A stretch of DNA of 64,000 nucleotides from Kribbella sp. NBC_01245 (GTDB lineage: Bacteria > Actinomycetota > Actinomycetes > Propionibacteriales > Kribbellaceae): assembly GCF_036226525.1 (NCBI RefSeq), contig NZ_CP108487.1, positions 4,960,001-5,024,000 of the forward strand, written 5' to 3'. Below the pieces are notes generated by a model. It saw only the letters and a program-made list of their open reading frames with translations, had not been told where the DNA came from and made no database searches. Below, one piece after another: positions 25,624 through 34,853 of this stretch. The position numbers and the translations under genes are program-made. The number at the start of each line of letters is the position of its first letter. Within the stretch, counting starts at the first letter, position 1.

Positions 25624-26363
25624 TCAGCCCTTTTTGCGCTTTGCCAGGTAGTAGGCGCGCGTCTCGGGCGGTAAGCGCTCGATCGAATAGCGCAGCATCG
25701 TGCGCGGCATCCGCTCGGCGTAGGTGTCGAGGAAGGCCTCCAGCTCGGCCTGATCGACCCGCTTGCCGGCTTCTCGCAGCATCCAGCCCGCGGCCTTGTG
25801 GATCAGGTCTTCGCGATCGGACAACACCCGGGCCGCCAGCTCGTAGGTATCGGCCGATTCGCCGGTGTTGATGAACCACTGCGTCGCGATCAGGGCGATC
25901 CGACGCTCCCACAGGCTCGGCGAGACGACCAACGTACGCAGCAGATCGCGCGGTTTGTCCTTGAGGTGTCCGCCGACGATCTGCGGCGCACTGCAGTCGA
26001 CGAGGTCCCAATTGTTCACGAACCGGGTGTTCCGCAGATAGAGCTCGAAGATCGCGCGCGACTCGGCCGGATCGGCCGTGCGTGGCTTCAGCGCGAGAGT
26101 GGCCCGGTCGGCCAGCAGGGCGAGAACCGCCAGCCGGTGCTCGTGGACCGGGCTCGCGAGGGCCTTCTCCAGCTCGGGCAACGGCAGGCCCGCGCGCAAG
26201 TAGGGCTTGATCAGCGCTCGCAGGGTGGAGAGTTTGACCCCGATCATCTGGTCGCCCTCGCCGTACTCGCCGGGCTTCGTCTTGAAGTACCGCGCGAGGA
26301 CCGCCGCGGTCTCCGGATCGGCGGCCGCGTCGATGGCGGCGATCAACTCGGCGAGGGCGCTCA

Positions 26364-26364
<1 letters not shown>
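25624..26364 (-). CDS. DNA alkylation repair protein (AlkD-like HEAT-repeat glycosylase)
   Basis: A 246-residue all-helical protein of the AlkD family, which removes bulky or cationic alkyl bases without base flipping. Recognisable features are ARYFKTKPGEYGEGDQMIGV near 25, FVNNWDLVDCSAPQIVG near 115 (with the conserved W and D) and DLIHKAAGWMLREAGKR near 190. It starts at the last base of the SDR stop (TGATG), so the two are likely co-transcribed. No other repair gene is adjacent. Confidence 0.9.
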
Positions 26365-27101
<737 letters not shown>

Positions 27102-27102
27102 G

Positions 27103-27762
27103 TCAGACCTGCTTCTGGAGCTTCTGCATGGTCAGGATCTCCTTCGACTGGGTGATATTGACCTCCTGCGCGAGCTCGTTGATGCGCAGGTCGCTGCCAT
27201 TCTCGATCGCCGTACCGCTCATGGTCACGGCGCCCTGGTGGTGCTTGATCATCAGCTGCAGGAACGACTTGTCGAACGCCGCGCCGGTCGACTTCTCCAG
27301 TGTGGCGAGCTGGGCCGGCGAGGCCATCCCGGGCATACCGCTGTGGTCGGTGTGCTCCGCGTGCTCGAGGTTCGGCGGCTGCTGGCCGCGCTCGGTCAGC
27401 ATCAGCCCCATCGCGTCGATCTCGGGCTTCTGGCCGACCCGGATCCGCTCGGCCAGCGACTTGACCGAGGCGTTCGCCGCGCGGGTCTTCGCCCACTCCG
27501 TCATCTGCACCGCCTGCTGGTGGTGCACCATCATGTCCTGCAGGAACTTCACGTCATCCGGATCGACGGTGTTCTGCGTAGTCGGCACGGCCGTGACGGT
27601 CTGGTTCGGCCCGCCGGGAGTGCCCGGCACGATGATCGGCGCCGAAGGCATGACCGTCGTCGGCCCGCTCGGTGAGGCCGTGCCTGCTTTGTCGTCGCCA
27701 CTTGTGCAGGCCGTCAGGCCCACAGCCAGCAATATCGCGACAACGGTAGGGAAAACCTTCAC
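27103..27762 (-). CDS. DUF305 domain lipoprotein
   Basis: A 219-residue predicted lipoprotein (signal VKVFPTVVAILLAVGLTAC, lipobox LTAC), a Pro/Thr linker, then a four-helix DUF305 domain with two matching motifs, MMVHHQQAVQM and MIKHHQGAVTM, separated by a Met/His-rich segment (HAEHTDHSGMPGM). The His/Met pairs suggest copper or other metal binding. The GTG at 27762 is preferred because the upstream TTG at 27786 has no signal function; a GAGGAG lies 10 bases before it. It is divergent from the LVIVD gene, a combination I also associate with other actinobacteria. Confidence 0.85.
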   Translation of the reverse strand: MKVFPTVVAILLAVGLTACTSGDDKAGTASPSGPTTVMPSAPIIVPGTPGGPNQTVTAVPTTQNTVDPDDVKFLQDMMVHHQQAVQMTEWAKTRAANASVKSLAERIRVGQKPEIDAMGLMLTERGQQPPNLEHAEHTDHSGMPGMASPAQLATLEKSTGAAFDKSFLQLMIKHHQGAVTMSGTAIENGSDLRINELAQEVNITQSKEILTMQKLQKQV

Positions 27763-27854
27763 AGACGCCTCACTCCTCGTCGTCAAATGACTACCGGAAC
27801 CCTAACTCGCGGACATACGCTGCTCCCAGCCAATTCCATCGGAGGTACCAGGCA

Positions 27855-29231
27855 ATGCGTATGCGCCGCCACCGCACGCTAGTCCGCTTCGCCCTGACGA
27901 CCGGTCTCGTCGCGTCCCTCGCGACCGCTGCCGTCGGCACCTCGGCCGCCGATCCGGCCCCGGAGACCGGCGCGACCAAGAGTGACAACATCACCCATCT
28001 CGCCAGCGTGCCGATGGTCGGTCCGCTGGCCGGCGGTGTGAACACCGATATCGCGTTCGCCGGCAAGAAGGCGTACGTCGGTAACTACAGCGGGTTCCAG
28101 ATCTACGACATCGCGGACCCGGCCAAGCCGACCCTGATCAGCCAGGTGCACTGCCCCGGCAGCCAGAACGACGTGAGCATCTACGCCGGCCTGCTGTTCC
28201 TGTCGACCGACTCTTCGCGCAGCGACAGCTCCTGCCAGAGCGTGCCGCAGTCGCCGACGATCAAGGAGTCGTGGGAGGGCATCAAGATCTTCGACGTAAA
28301 GGACCCGGCGAACCCGAAGTACCTCGCCGCCGTCGAGACCAAGTGCGGTTCGCACACGCACACGCTGGTGCCGGACAAGCGCGGCAAGTCGGTCTACATC
28401 TACAACTCGTCGTACTTCCCCAGGGATACGTACCCGGACTGCCTGCCGCCGAACGACCGCATCGACATCCTCAAGGTGCCGTTGAACGACCCGACGAAGG
28501 CCGCCGTGGTGGCCTCGCCGATCCTGTTCCCGGACGGCGGCTTCCCCGGCAGCGAGACCGGTACGGCGACCAGCGGCTGCCACGACATCACCGCCTTCCC
28601 GTCGAAGAACATCGCGGCCGCGGCGTGCATGGGTGACGGCGTACTGCTGGACATCTCCAAGCCCGAGGCGCCGACCGTGATCCACAAGGTCCAGGACGCG
28701 GCGAACTTCGCCTTCTGGCACGGCGCGACCTTCAACGGCAACGGCACCAAGGTGATGTTCCAGGACGAGCTCGGTGGTGGCGGCGGCGCGGAGTGCAACG
28801 CCGAGGTCGGCCCGAACAAGGGCGCCACCGCGATCTTCGACATCAAGGACCGCAAGCTCGTCTTCCAGAGCTACTACAAGATCTCGCGGCACCAGGCGGA
28901 GAACGAGAACTGCGTGTCCCACAACGGCTCGCTGATCCCGGTGCCCGGCCGCGACATCGTCGTACAGGCTTGGTATCAGGGCGGGTTCTCGGTTTGGGAC
29001 TTCACCAACTCGAAGAAGCCGAAGGAGATCGGCTTCTTCGACCGTCCGCCGCGTAACCCGGCCGGTTTCGGTGGTTACTGGTCTGCGTATTACTACAACG
29101 GCGCGATCTACGGCACCGAGTCGGTGACGGCGTTCGATGTCTTCAAGATCAAGGACCGGCGCACCGATCTGGCCAACTTGGTCAAGCTGAAGGAACTCAA
29201 CGTGCAGACTCAGCCTGCTTTCTGGCGCTGA
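27855..29231 (+). CDS. Secreted LVIVD-repeat (beta-propeller-like) protein
   Basis: A 458-residue exported protein: signal peptide to about residue 31 (GTSAA), then LVIVD-type repeats such as AYVGNYSGFQIYDIADPAKP and VLLDISKPEAPTVIHKV, expected to fold as a beta-propeller. Eight or so cysteines and several His/Met residues are spread through it. The role is unknown, though such proteins often lie next to DUF305 metal-binding lipoproteins. GGAGG nine bases before the ATG fixes the start. It ends at a strong terminator. Confidence 0.87.
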   Translation: MRMRRHRTLVRFALTTGLVASLATAAVGTSAADPAPETGATKSDNITHLASVPMVGPLAGGVNTDIAFAGKKAYVGNYSGFQIYDIADPAKPTLISQVHCPGSQNDVSIYAGLLFLSTDSSRSDSSCQSVPQSPTIKESWEGIKIFDVKDPANPKYLAAVETKCGSHTHTLVPDKRGKSVYIYNSSYFPRDTYPDCLPPNDRIDILKVPLNDPTKAAVVASPILFPDGGFPGSETGTATSGCHDITAFPSKNIAAAACMGDGVLLDISKPEAPTVIHKVQDAANFAFWHGATFNGNGTKVMFQDELGGGGGAECNAEVGPNKGATAIFDIKDRKLVFQSYYKISRHQAENENCVSHNGSLIPVPGRDIVVQAWYQGGFSVWDFTNSKKPKEIGFFDRPPRNPAGFGGYWSAYYYNGAIYGTESVTAFDVFKIKDRRTDLANLVKLKELNVQTQPAFWR

Positions 29232-29243
29232 GGTTTTTGGGAA

Positions 29244-29280
29244 CTGCCCCGGGCCTTTCTTGGTCCGGGGCAGTTTTTGG
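29244..29280 (+). terminator. Rho-independent terminator of the LVIVD gene
   Basis: AACTGCCCCGG (29244-29254) pairs with CCGGGGCAGTT (29267-29277), loop of 12, followed by a T run ending at 29280. It lies 12 bp after the stop. Confidence 0.92.
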
Positions 29281-29281
29281 T

Positions 29282-30856
29282 TTAGAGCAGCCGTAGTGGC
29301 ATGGGTCCGTCGGCGAGGATCGACTCGTGGAAGTGCTTGAGGTCGCCGTTGTGCTGCGCGCGCAGTTCGCGGATGTGCCAATGGCCGAGGTGGTAGGCGA
29401 GGGCCTGGCCGGGATCGTCGAGGGCGTAGCGCAGGATCTCGGACTCGACCTCCACCGGTGACAGGAAGCCCGCACGCGCGAGGTAGGCGGCGGCCTGTTC
29501 GCGACTCCAGCCGAGCACGTTCAGACCGGTATCGACCACCAGGCGGGCCGCGTGGAACCGCTCGGACGACAGCCGCCCGTAATGGTCGATCGGGTCCTGG
29601 TAAAGCCCGAGCTCCTTGCACAAGCCGGCGGCGTACTCCGCCCAACCCTCGTGATAGCCGGCGATCGCGAACGTCGGCAGGTCGAGCTGTTCCCGGCGTA
29701 ACGGGTGGAGTGTCTTGTTCTCCAGTTGGCGTCCGAGTTGCAGGTGATGGCCGGGCAGGCCCTCGTGGAACATCACGCTCGCCGCTTGGATCAACGGTCT
29801 ATTCGGTAGGTCGGATCCGTTGTAGTGGTAGTAACCGATGCCGGAGTTGCCGGGCGGTTCGTAGTAGCCGTAGGTGAGGCCACCTGCCAGGCCGTCGTCC
29901 AGCTTGCGAATCGCGAAAGGGGCCTCGGGCAACTTCTCGAAAACGTCATCCAGTACGCCGGTGAGGCGATCCAGGTGGGCCTGGTAGCGCCGTTCGAGGT
30001 CAGCTGGGTCCTTTGCGTAGGAGGCGGGATCGGCTTTCAGGGCATCGCGGTAGGCGATTTCGTCGGTGATGCCGAGCTCGTCGGCGATCTGCTGAGTTAG
30101 GCGATCGACCTCGGTTAGGCCGATGTGGTGCACTTCTTCGGCGGTTTTGTCCAGGCCCGTGTGCAGGCGGATCAGGCCGTCGTACGTCTTGGCGCCGCCG
30201 TCGTATTGGGCTATGCCGACGGCGTTGTTGTTGCGCTCGGCATCTTGTTGCAGGCCTTCGAAGATCTTGGTGAAGGCCTTGTCTATAAGGGGATTGCCTG
30301 CGGTTTCTTCGGCATGGGATTGCATGGTGTCGATGACTATTTTGGTAGCCCAGGAGGGGATGCGGATGCCTCGGGCGCGTTGTTCGTCGAGCTTTCGGGC
30401 GATCTGCTCGACGGCTCGGGCGTAGTCGTCCATCAGGTGCGGGAGGTCGCTGCGGTAGAAACCGAGGCGCATCGAGTAGTAGGGGGTGACGTCGAATCTG
30501 TACCAGTTTCGGTCTTCCTCGGCGACCTCTTGTTCCAGGTGGTCTTGGAGGAAGGCTGCCGATAGGCGGGTTTCGCGGTCGGCAGTGGTGAGGTCGACCT
30601 TGGCCAATTCTCCCAACGCCTTGCGGGCTTGGGCTATTGGCTCCTCGGTCTCGTCGATTGGGAGGTGGTCGACGGTACGGCCGAGGCGGTTCGCGGTCAC
30701 TGGGTCGCGGTCGAGTGCGCGCTCCCAGGCCTCGTCCATCAGCTTGTCGATCTCAGCGCTTGCCTTGTTGCTTTTGGCAAGGTCTTGGGCATTGCCGCCT
30801 TGGGCATTGTCGCCTTGGGCATTGTCGCCTTGGGCATTGTTGCCTTGGGCGCTCAT
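29282..30856 (-). CDS. DUF885-family zinc-metallopeptidase-like protein
   Basis: A 524-residue protein whose core matches DUF885, a family of M32/gluzincin-like peptidases. The metal motif is FHEGLPGHHLQL and the third ligand region is YHEGWAEYAAG. It has no signal peptide. The N-terminus carries about four copies of a NAQGD-type pentapeptide, encoded by 15-bp DNA repeats, before the family domain begins near residue 30 (SAEIDKLMDEAWERAL). The start directly follows the GNAT stop with one base between. Peptidase activity is likely but unproven. Confidence 0.85.
   Translation of the reverse strand: MSAQGNNAQGDNAQGDNAQGGNAQDLAKSNKASAEIDKLMDEAWERALDRDPVTANRLGRTVDHLPIDETEEPIAQARKALGELAKVDLTTADRETRLSAAFLQDHLEQEVAEEDRNWYRFDVTPYYSMRLGFYRSDLPHLMDDYARAVEQIARKLDEQRARGIRIPSWATKIVIDTMQSHAEETAGNPLIDKAFTKIFEGLQQDAERNNNAVGIAQYDGGAKTYDGLIRLHTGLDKTAEEVHHIGLTEVDRLTQQIADELGITDEIAYRDALKADPASYAKDPADLERRYQAHLDRLTGVLDDVFEKLPEAPFAIRKLDDGLAGGLTYGYYEPPGNSGIGYYHYNGSDLPNRPLIQAASVMFHEGLPGHHLQLGRQLENKTLHPLRREQLDLPTFAIAGYHEGWAEYAAGLCKELGLYQDPIDHYGRLSSERFHAARLVVDTGLNVLGWSREQAAAYLARAGFLSPVEVESEILRYALDDPGQALAYHLGHWHIRELRAQHNGDLKHFHESILADGPMPLRLL
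30789..30848 (-). repeat. Four 15-bp tandem repeats in the DUF885 gene 5' end
   Basis: Units 30789-30803, 30804-30818, 30819-30833 and 30834-30848 differ at one or two positions and encode the NAQGD-type N-terminal repeats. The middle two are identical. Confidence 0.93.
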
Positions 30857-30857
30857 T

Positions 30858-31625
30858 TCAGATCTCCTTGCCGAAGGTCAGCCACCACGGCTCGCGAACG
30901 TAACCCAGCTTGGCGTTCACGGCCAGCATGGGCAGATTGACCTCGGCGCCGCCGGTACGGAAAACCCGCGCGCCCTCGGCGTACAACGCCCGGATCATCA
31001 CCGCCTTGATCGCGGCCGCAAGCCCCTGACCACGCCACTCCGGATCGGTGACGGTGATGAACGTGTCGACCTCCCGCCCGTCGATCGTACTGACGGTGAT
31101 CCCCAACCACCGGCCATCCGCGACCGCCCCGAACACGCGTTGATCGCGGACCATCGTCGCGAACTCCGTCGCACTCTGGCGTTCATGCAATGTCGCGGGC
31201 GTCATCGGGAAATCGCCCGCGGCTCGTTCGTACATCTCGTACGCCAAGTCGGCATCTGCTTGGCCCAGTTCGCGAATCTCCAACTCGGGCGGGATCAGCG
31301 CGTCGTACCGGGTCCAGTCGGGATTCTCCGGCAGCACCAGTTCGGCACCCCACGAGCGCCAGCGCACGGCGAAACCCGCGCCCTCGAGCCGATCGACCCG
31401 CGCGTCGTCCTCGCGAACCACGCTCACCGCCAGCGTCATCCCGTCGGCCCGCGCCTGCTGTACGCCGTACTCGAGTAACGAGGTCCACACCCCTGGATCG
31501 TCGGCATCAACCTGGATCCGGATCGCCTGGTCGAAACCGGCGGGCTGGAGCTCAACCGATCCCCCGGCGCCCTCGAACCGCCGCCGCCCGGGCCGCGCTT
31601 CGACTTCGCGAATGTCCCTGTGCAT
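30858..31625 (-). CDS. GNAT-family N-acetyltransferase
   Basis: A 255-residue protein with a GNAT fold. The acetyl-CoA site is in EWRGQGLAAAIKAVMIRALY (R/QxxGxG/A), preceded by the beta4 strand DTFITVTDP. The N-terminal half (about 20-110) resembles a second, degenerate GNAT repeat (VQQARADGMTLAVSVVRED). The target could be an amine on an antibiotic, protein or metabolite. It is co-directional with, and one base upstream of, the DUF885 gene, so they are probably co-transcribed. Confidence 0.86.
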   Translation of the reverse strand: MHRDIREVEARPGRRRFEGAGGSVELQPAGFDQAIRIQVDADDPGVWTSLLEYGVQQARADGMTLAVSVVREDDARVDRLEGAGFAVRWRSWGAELVLPENPDWTRYDALIPPELEIRELGQADADLAYEMYERAAGDFPMTPATLHERQSATEFATMVRDQRVFGAVADGRWLGITVSTIDGREVDTFITVTDPEWRGQGLAAAIKAVMIRALYAEGARVFRTGGAEVNLPMLAVNAKLGYVREPWWLTFGKEI

Positions 31626-31676
31626 ACCCGAACGCTACGGCGCCGTCGGCGCGCGGACATCCCATTTGGCGGGCCC

Positions 31677-32993
31677 TTATGGCAGGCGGTAGGTGCGAAG
31701 GGTGCCGTTGGCAAGGGTCGCGAAGGTCCTGGTGTGCGGGTTGTAGGCGGTCGGGTGGTAATCCGGGATGAGACCGGTCCGAATGCCGTCCACGGGGTCC
31801 CAGAACTCGAGACCCTCATCGGCCGCGACAGCCAGGCGTCCGTCAACCGACCACATCTCGCCTTTGGGACCAGCGAAGACGCCAACCCGCCTGGCGGTAG
31901 GCGCGTCGTACAACTGAACGCCATCAACCATCGCCAGATCGTCATCGCCGATCCGCTGAATGGCGACCGTGGTGTCGTCGACCCAGGCCACAGGCTGGTT
32001 CCACGCGTAATCGCGCTGGGCCAGGCTCCGGCCGCGGTCGGCCGCATACCTATCGCCTTCGCGCCATGCCGCCAGGTCGATCATCAGCGGGATGCCGACC
32101 GGGTGCCACACCCAGCCGTCGTCGACGCACCAGGTGCCGGCGCGGTTCACGGTGAGCCGGCCGTGAAAGTAGTCGAGGTAGTTCTCGCCCTTCGCCCACG
32201 AGGTGTCGCGCTCAGTGAGCAGGCGGCCGGTCGCGGCGTCGAACCGGTCCAGCCGGTTCCAGTCCGTTGCCGCGATCACCGTGCCGTCCTGGGCGAAGGT
32301 GAACGGGAAGGGCGTCGTGTAGTTGTGCCCTTGCCCGCGATCCAGCCGCAACGCGACCACACCCCGCGCCGCGAGATCCACCACCGCCCCGTACTGCCCG
32401 TGATCCGTCACCACGGCCGCAAACCTCCCGTCGTACGACGCATGCACCGTCGGCCCGTACACGCCGTGGACGGAACTATCCGGCGCCTCTTCGTCAGACA
32501 GGACGAGCTCGTACGTCGCGGCGTCCGCGCGTACGTCGGTGAGGCCGTGGTTAGCGTCCGTGCGTACGACAGTCGTGGTGTCGGCGCGTACGTCGGTCGC
32601 GGCGTCCGTGCGTACGACGGTGAGGGCGTTGGTCGTGTAGACGAGCCAGCCGTCGGGCAGGGGCGCGAGGCAGCGGCCGTTCGCCGGGTCGAGCGCGAGG
32701 GGCGTCTCGTGGAAGGCGCCTCCAACCGGTACGTCGCAACGGCGAACCTCGGGCGTGCCACGAACCCCGGTGGCGGTCTGCTCCTCGGCACGCTCCGAAC
32801 ATCCCTCACACACGACGGCCAGTTGCGAACCAGGGTCGTCGAGCGCGGCACAAGTCGCGCAGAGCAGGTCGTACGCCAGGCCGCGACCGGTGTAGACCCG
32901 GATCACGTCGTCGTCGGACTCCTCGACAGCCAGGTGCAGGCAGATCCGGAACGGCCCCTCGTACGCCGCGTGCCCACACGCCAGCAACTCCAT
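31677..32993 (-). CDS. Hypothetical protein with degenerate repeats, probable beta-propeller
   Basis: A 438-residue cytoplasmic protein without a signal. The N-terminus has paired cysteines (LACGH, CATC, CEGC) spaced like a zinc ribbon. Residues about 118-160 contain four degenerate repeats of the type VVRTDAATDVRAD. The rest contains beta-propeller-like strands (for example FAAVVTDHGQYGAVVDLAA, GRLLTERDTSW, LEFWDPVDGIRTG). I do not recognise the family. The repeats coincide with a GC-rich DNA repeat at about 32520-32632. It is followed at 33003 by the zincin gene, co-directional. Confidence 0.65.
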   Translation of the reverse strand: MELLACGHAAYEGPFRICLHLAVEESDDDVIRVYTGRGLAYDLLCATCAALDDPGSQLAVVCEGCSERAEEQTATGVRGTPEVRRCDVPVGGAFHETPLALDPANGRCLAPLPDGWLVYTTNALTVVRTDAATDVRADTTTVVRTDANHGLTDVRADAATYELVLSDEEAPDSSVHGVYGPTVHASYDGRFAAVVTDHGQYGAVVDLAARGVVALRLDRGQGHNYTTPFPFTFAQDGTVIAATDWNRLDRFDAATGRLLTERDTSWAKGENYLDYFHGRLTVNRAGTWCVDDGWVWHPVGIPLMIDLAAWREGDRYAADRGRSLAQRDYAWNQPVAWVDDTTVAIQRIGDDDLAMVDGVQLYDAPTARRVGVFAGPKGEMWSVDGRLAVAADEGLEFWDPVDGIRTGLIPDYHPTAYNPHTRTFATLANGTLRTYRLP

Positions 32994-33002
32994 CGGGCGG
33001 GT

Positions 33003-33344
33003 TTAGCCGTAGCCGAGTTCGTGCAGGCGATCGTCGTCGATGCCGAAGTGGTGGGCGATCTCGTGCACGACCGTGATGTTCACCTCGTCGACCACGTCCT
33101 CGACGGTGTCGCAAATGGCCAGCGTCGGATTGCGGTAGATCGTGATGCGATCCGGTAGCACTCCGTCGTAGTACTGGCCGCGCTCGGTCAACGGGATGCC
33201 CTCGTAAATGCCGAGCAACTGCGGATCATGCGCCGGCGCCTCGTCCTCCACGAAGATCGCGACGTTATCGAGCATCGCGGCCAGCTCCGGCGGCACCAGA
33301 TCCAGCGCCTCCGCCACCAGCACCTCGAAGTCCGGCCGGCTCAT
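33003..33344 (-). CDS. Zincin-like metallopeptidase family protein (short form)
   Basis: A 113-residue protein carrying the HExxH zincin motif, VVHEIAHHFGIDDDRL, near its C-terminus. The length and motif fit the small 'metallopeptidase family' actinobacterial proteins (Zincin_1), of unknown substrate. The ATG at 33344 (MSRPDFEVL) is preferred; an upstream GTG/ATG at 33356 adds four residues. The stop lies 9 bp from the start of the next minus-strand gene. Confidence 0.84.
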   Translation of the reverse strand: MSRPDFEVLVAEALDLVPPELAAMLDNVAIFVEDEAPAHDPQLLGIYEGIPLTERGQYYDGVLPDRITIYRNPTLAICDTVEDVVDEVNITVVHEIAHHFGIDDDRLHELGYG

Positions 33345-33446
33345 CTCGATCACCACCCCAGCCTAGAACCTCCCCGTTAACCCCACCCGCCCTCCCGCCT
33401 GTCGCCGCGCCCGCCCCGTCGTCGTTCCGGCGTCGGGTATCTCGTT

Positions 33447-33475
33447 TTGGCGCTGGGCCCAGAACCCTCTATGCT
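33447..33475 (+). promoter_or_regulatory. Promoter of the tRNA cluster
   Basis: TTGGCG (33447-33452), a 17-nt spacer and TATGCT (33470-33475). It lies 45 nt before tRNA-Glu, and no other gene uses it. Confidence 0.6.
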
Positions 33476-33519
33476 TACGGCTGTCCCTGATGCAGGAGCT
33501 TCGGCTCCCGCGGGTCCGA

Positions 33520-33592
33520 GTCCCCATCGTCTAGTGGCCTAGGACGCTGCCCTTTCAAGGCGGTAACGCGGGTTCGAATCCCGTTGGGGATA
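33520..33592 (+). tRNA. tRNA-Glu (anticodon TTC)
   Basis: A 73-nt cloverleaf: acceptor GTCCCCA pairs with TGGGGAT, D-loop TAGTGGCCTAGG, anticodon loop CTTTCAA giving TTC, T-arm GCGGGTTCGAATCCCG. CCA is not encoded. Confidence 0.97.
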
Positions 33593-33672
33593 CGCTCGAA
33601 AGAGTGAGTAAGAAGTGTGAAAGAGTGTGGTGAGAACGGCGCGAAAGATGGTGTACCATCGTCGCGCAGCCT

Positions 33673-33749
33673 GGCCCAGTAGCGCAGTTGGTTAGCGTGC
33701 CGCCCTGTCACGGCGGAGGTCGCGGGTTCGAGTCCCGTCTGGGTCGCCA
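33673..33749 (+). tRNA. tRNA-Asp (anticodon GTC)
   Basis: Acceptor GGCCCAG pairs with CTGGGTC, anticodon loop CTGTCAC giving GTC, T-arm GCGGGTTCGAGTCCCGT, and an encoded CCA end (33747-33749). It follows tRNA-Glu by 80 bp. Confidence 0.97.
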
Positions 33750-33797
33750 GGAGAGTGGCGGCGGAGTGGAAACACACCGCCGCCAATTTTCTCTCCC

Positions 33798-33870
33798 GGT
33801 CAGGTAGCTCAGCTGGTAGAGCGTCCGCCTGAAAAGCGGAAGGTCGGCGGTTCGAGACCGCCCCTGACCA
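33798..33870 (+). tRNA. tRNA-Phe (anticodon GAA)
   Basis: Acceptor GGTCAGG pairs with CCTGACC, anticodon loop CTGAAAA giving GAA, T-arm GGCGGTTCGAGACCGCC, discriminator A. It is the third member of the cluster. Confidence 0.97.
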
Positions 33871-34133
33871 CCCTTAGTTTGAGCGTGAATTCGTCAGTCT
33901 GACGTCACGCAGATCTCCTCAGGCGTAGCAACGGGTGTAGCAGTAGCCCTTACGCCAGCTGCCTTTGGGCTTCTCCAGTGCCTCCTCCTTCAGCGAGACC
34001 TGCGCGTAGATGGTCATCGTCCGCTGCAGCGCTCCGAGTGCCGGCTGACCAAGGTACGGGCGCAGTACGGGCAGTGGGGCAACAGCGGCGATTCCTAGCC
34101 TGGCGTCGTCCAAATCCCACCAAAGGAGCGTTT

Positions 34134-34505
34134 GTGGCCCTGTCCGTACGAAGAGTGTTCGTGTTGATGTCGATCCGCGCGCGGGTAGCGGCGTCGACGG
34201 TCTTGCTGCTCTCCGTGGTGCCCTTGGCCTTCACGGTGGGTTCAGCCTCCCCGGCTGCCGCACGTGAGCCGTCGCCACCGACCAACTGCAGTTCGGGTGT
34301 CCACCGCTCGTCCCAGGCGTGGGCAATGTGCAAGTCCGGGTACGGAACCTTCCGTGTCTGGGCCCGTTGCAACTGGAGCGCATCGACGCTGTACGGCCCG
34401 TGGAAGCCTCCGAGCCAGTTCGGTTCCTCGAGCGTGCTCTGCGCGACCTCCACCCACCCCTATGGCGTCGTGATGGCTTACGGCATCCAGAAGCGCGAAG
34501 GCTGA
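34134..34505 (+). CDS. Small secreted hypothetical protein
   Basis: A 123-residue exported protein. The signal segment (VAASTVLLLSVVPLAFTVGS, cleavage near AAA) leads to a mature domain of about 75 residues with four cysteines (TNCSSG, AMCKSG, ARCNWS, LCATS), likely two disulfides. The GTG at 34134 follows AAAGGAG, which makes it the start; the frame is open further upstream. I do not recognise the family. It is the first gene after the tRNA cluster. Confidence 0.7.
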   Translation: MALSVRRVFVLMSIRARVAASTVLLLSVVPLAFTVGSASPAAAREPSPPTNCSSGVHRSSQAWAMCKSGYGTFRVWARCNWSASTLYGPWKPPSQFGSSSVLCATSTHPYGVVMAYGIQKREG

Positions 34506-34560
34506 CGTCTAGTCCGCCGGGATTTGCCTTACCTGACTGATCCCGCGGGGGGCGGAGTGG

Positions 34561-34800
34561 TCAGTCCAGCCTCTCCAGATAGATGTGAGCGACCTCCGAC
34601 GACGAATAAGGCCCGTCGCCATCGGTGTCGTACTGAGGAAGGTCGAATCGGACTAGGTACATCCGGAGCCACTGCCGGGCGCCCTGGAACTCCGTCGACA
34701 ACCCCAGAACTGTCCCAGTGGGCTCGGCCGGCCACGGGCCGGGACCGTGTTCGGGGTCTTGCAACACCCGAACTCGATCACCTGGCTGGAAGTCGTCCAC
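34561..34800 (-). CDS. Hypothetical protein (79 aa)
   Basis: A small soluble protein starting MDDFQPGDRVRVLQDPEHGP, a pattern of small SH3-like or Tudor-like barrels, and ending SSSEVAHIYLERLD. Function is unknown. It is 53 bp from the DinB gene on the same strand. Confidence 0.65.
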   Translation of the reverse strand: MDDFQPGDRVRVLQDPEHGPGPWPAEPTGTVLGLSTEFQGARQWLRMYLVRFDLPQYDTDGDGPYSSSEVAHIYLERLD

Positions 34801-34853
34801 TCCTCGAGCCTAGACGCGCCTTCGCTCCCACCGCAGGCTTTGCGATTGGTGGG

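Noticed and set aside
27879-29645. A 588-residue minus-strand frame
   Set aside because: It is a shadow of the LVIVD and DUF885 genes, which have clear domains.
31620-33158. A 512-residue plus-strand frame
   Set aside because: It is the antisense of the propeller-like gene and zincin gene; no known motif.
33520-33870. Integrated element att site at the tRNA genes
   Set aside because: No integrase and no direct repeat of a tRNA 3' end was found downstream in the window.
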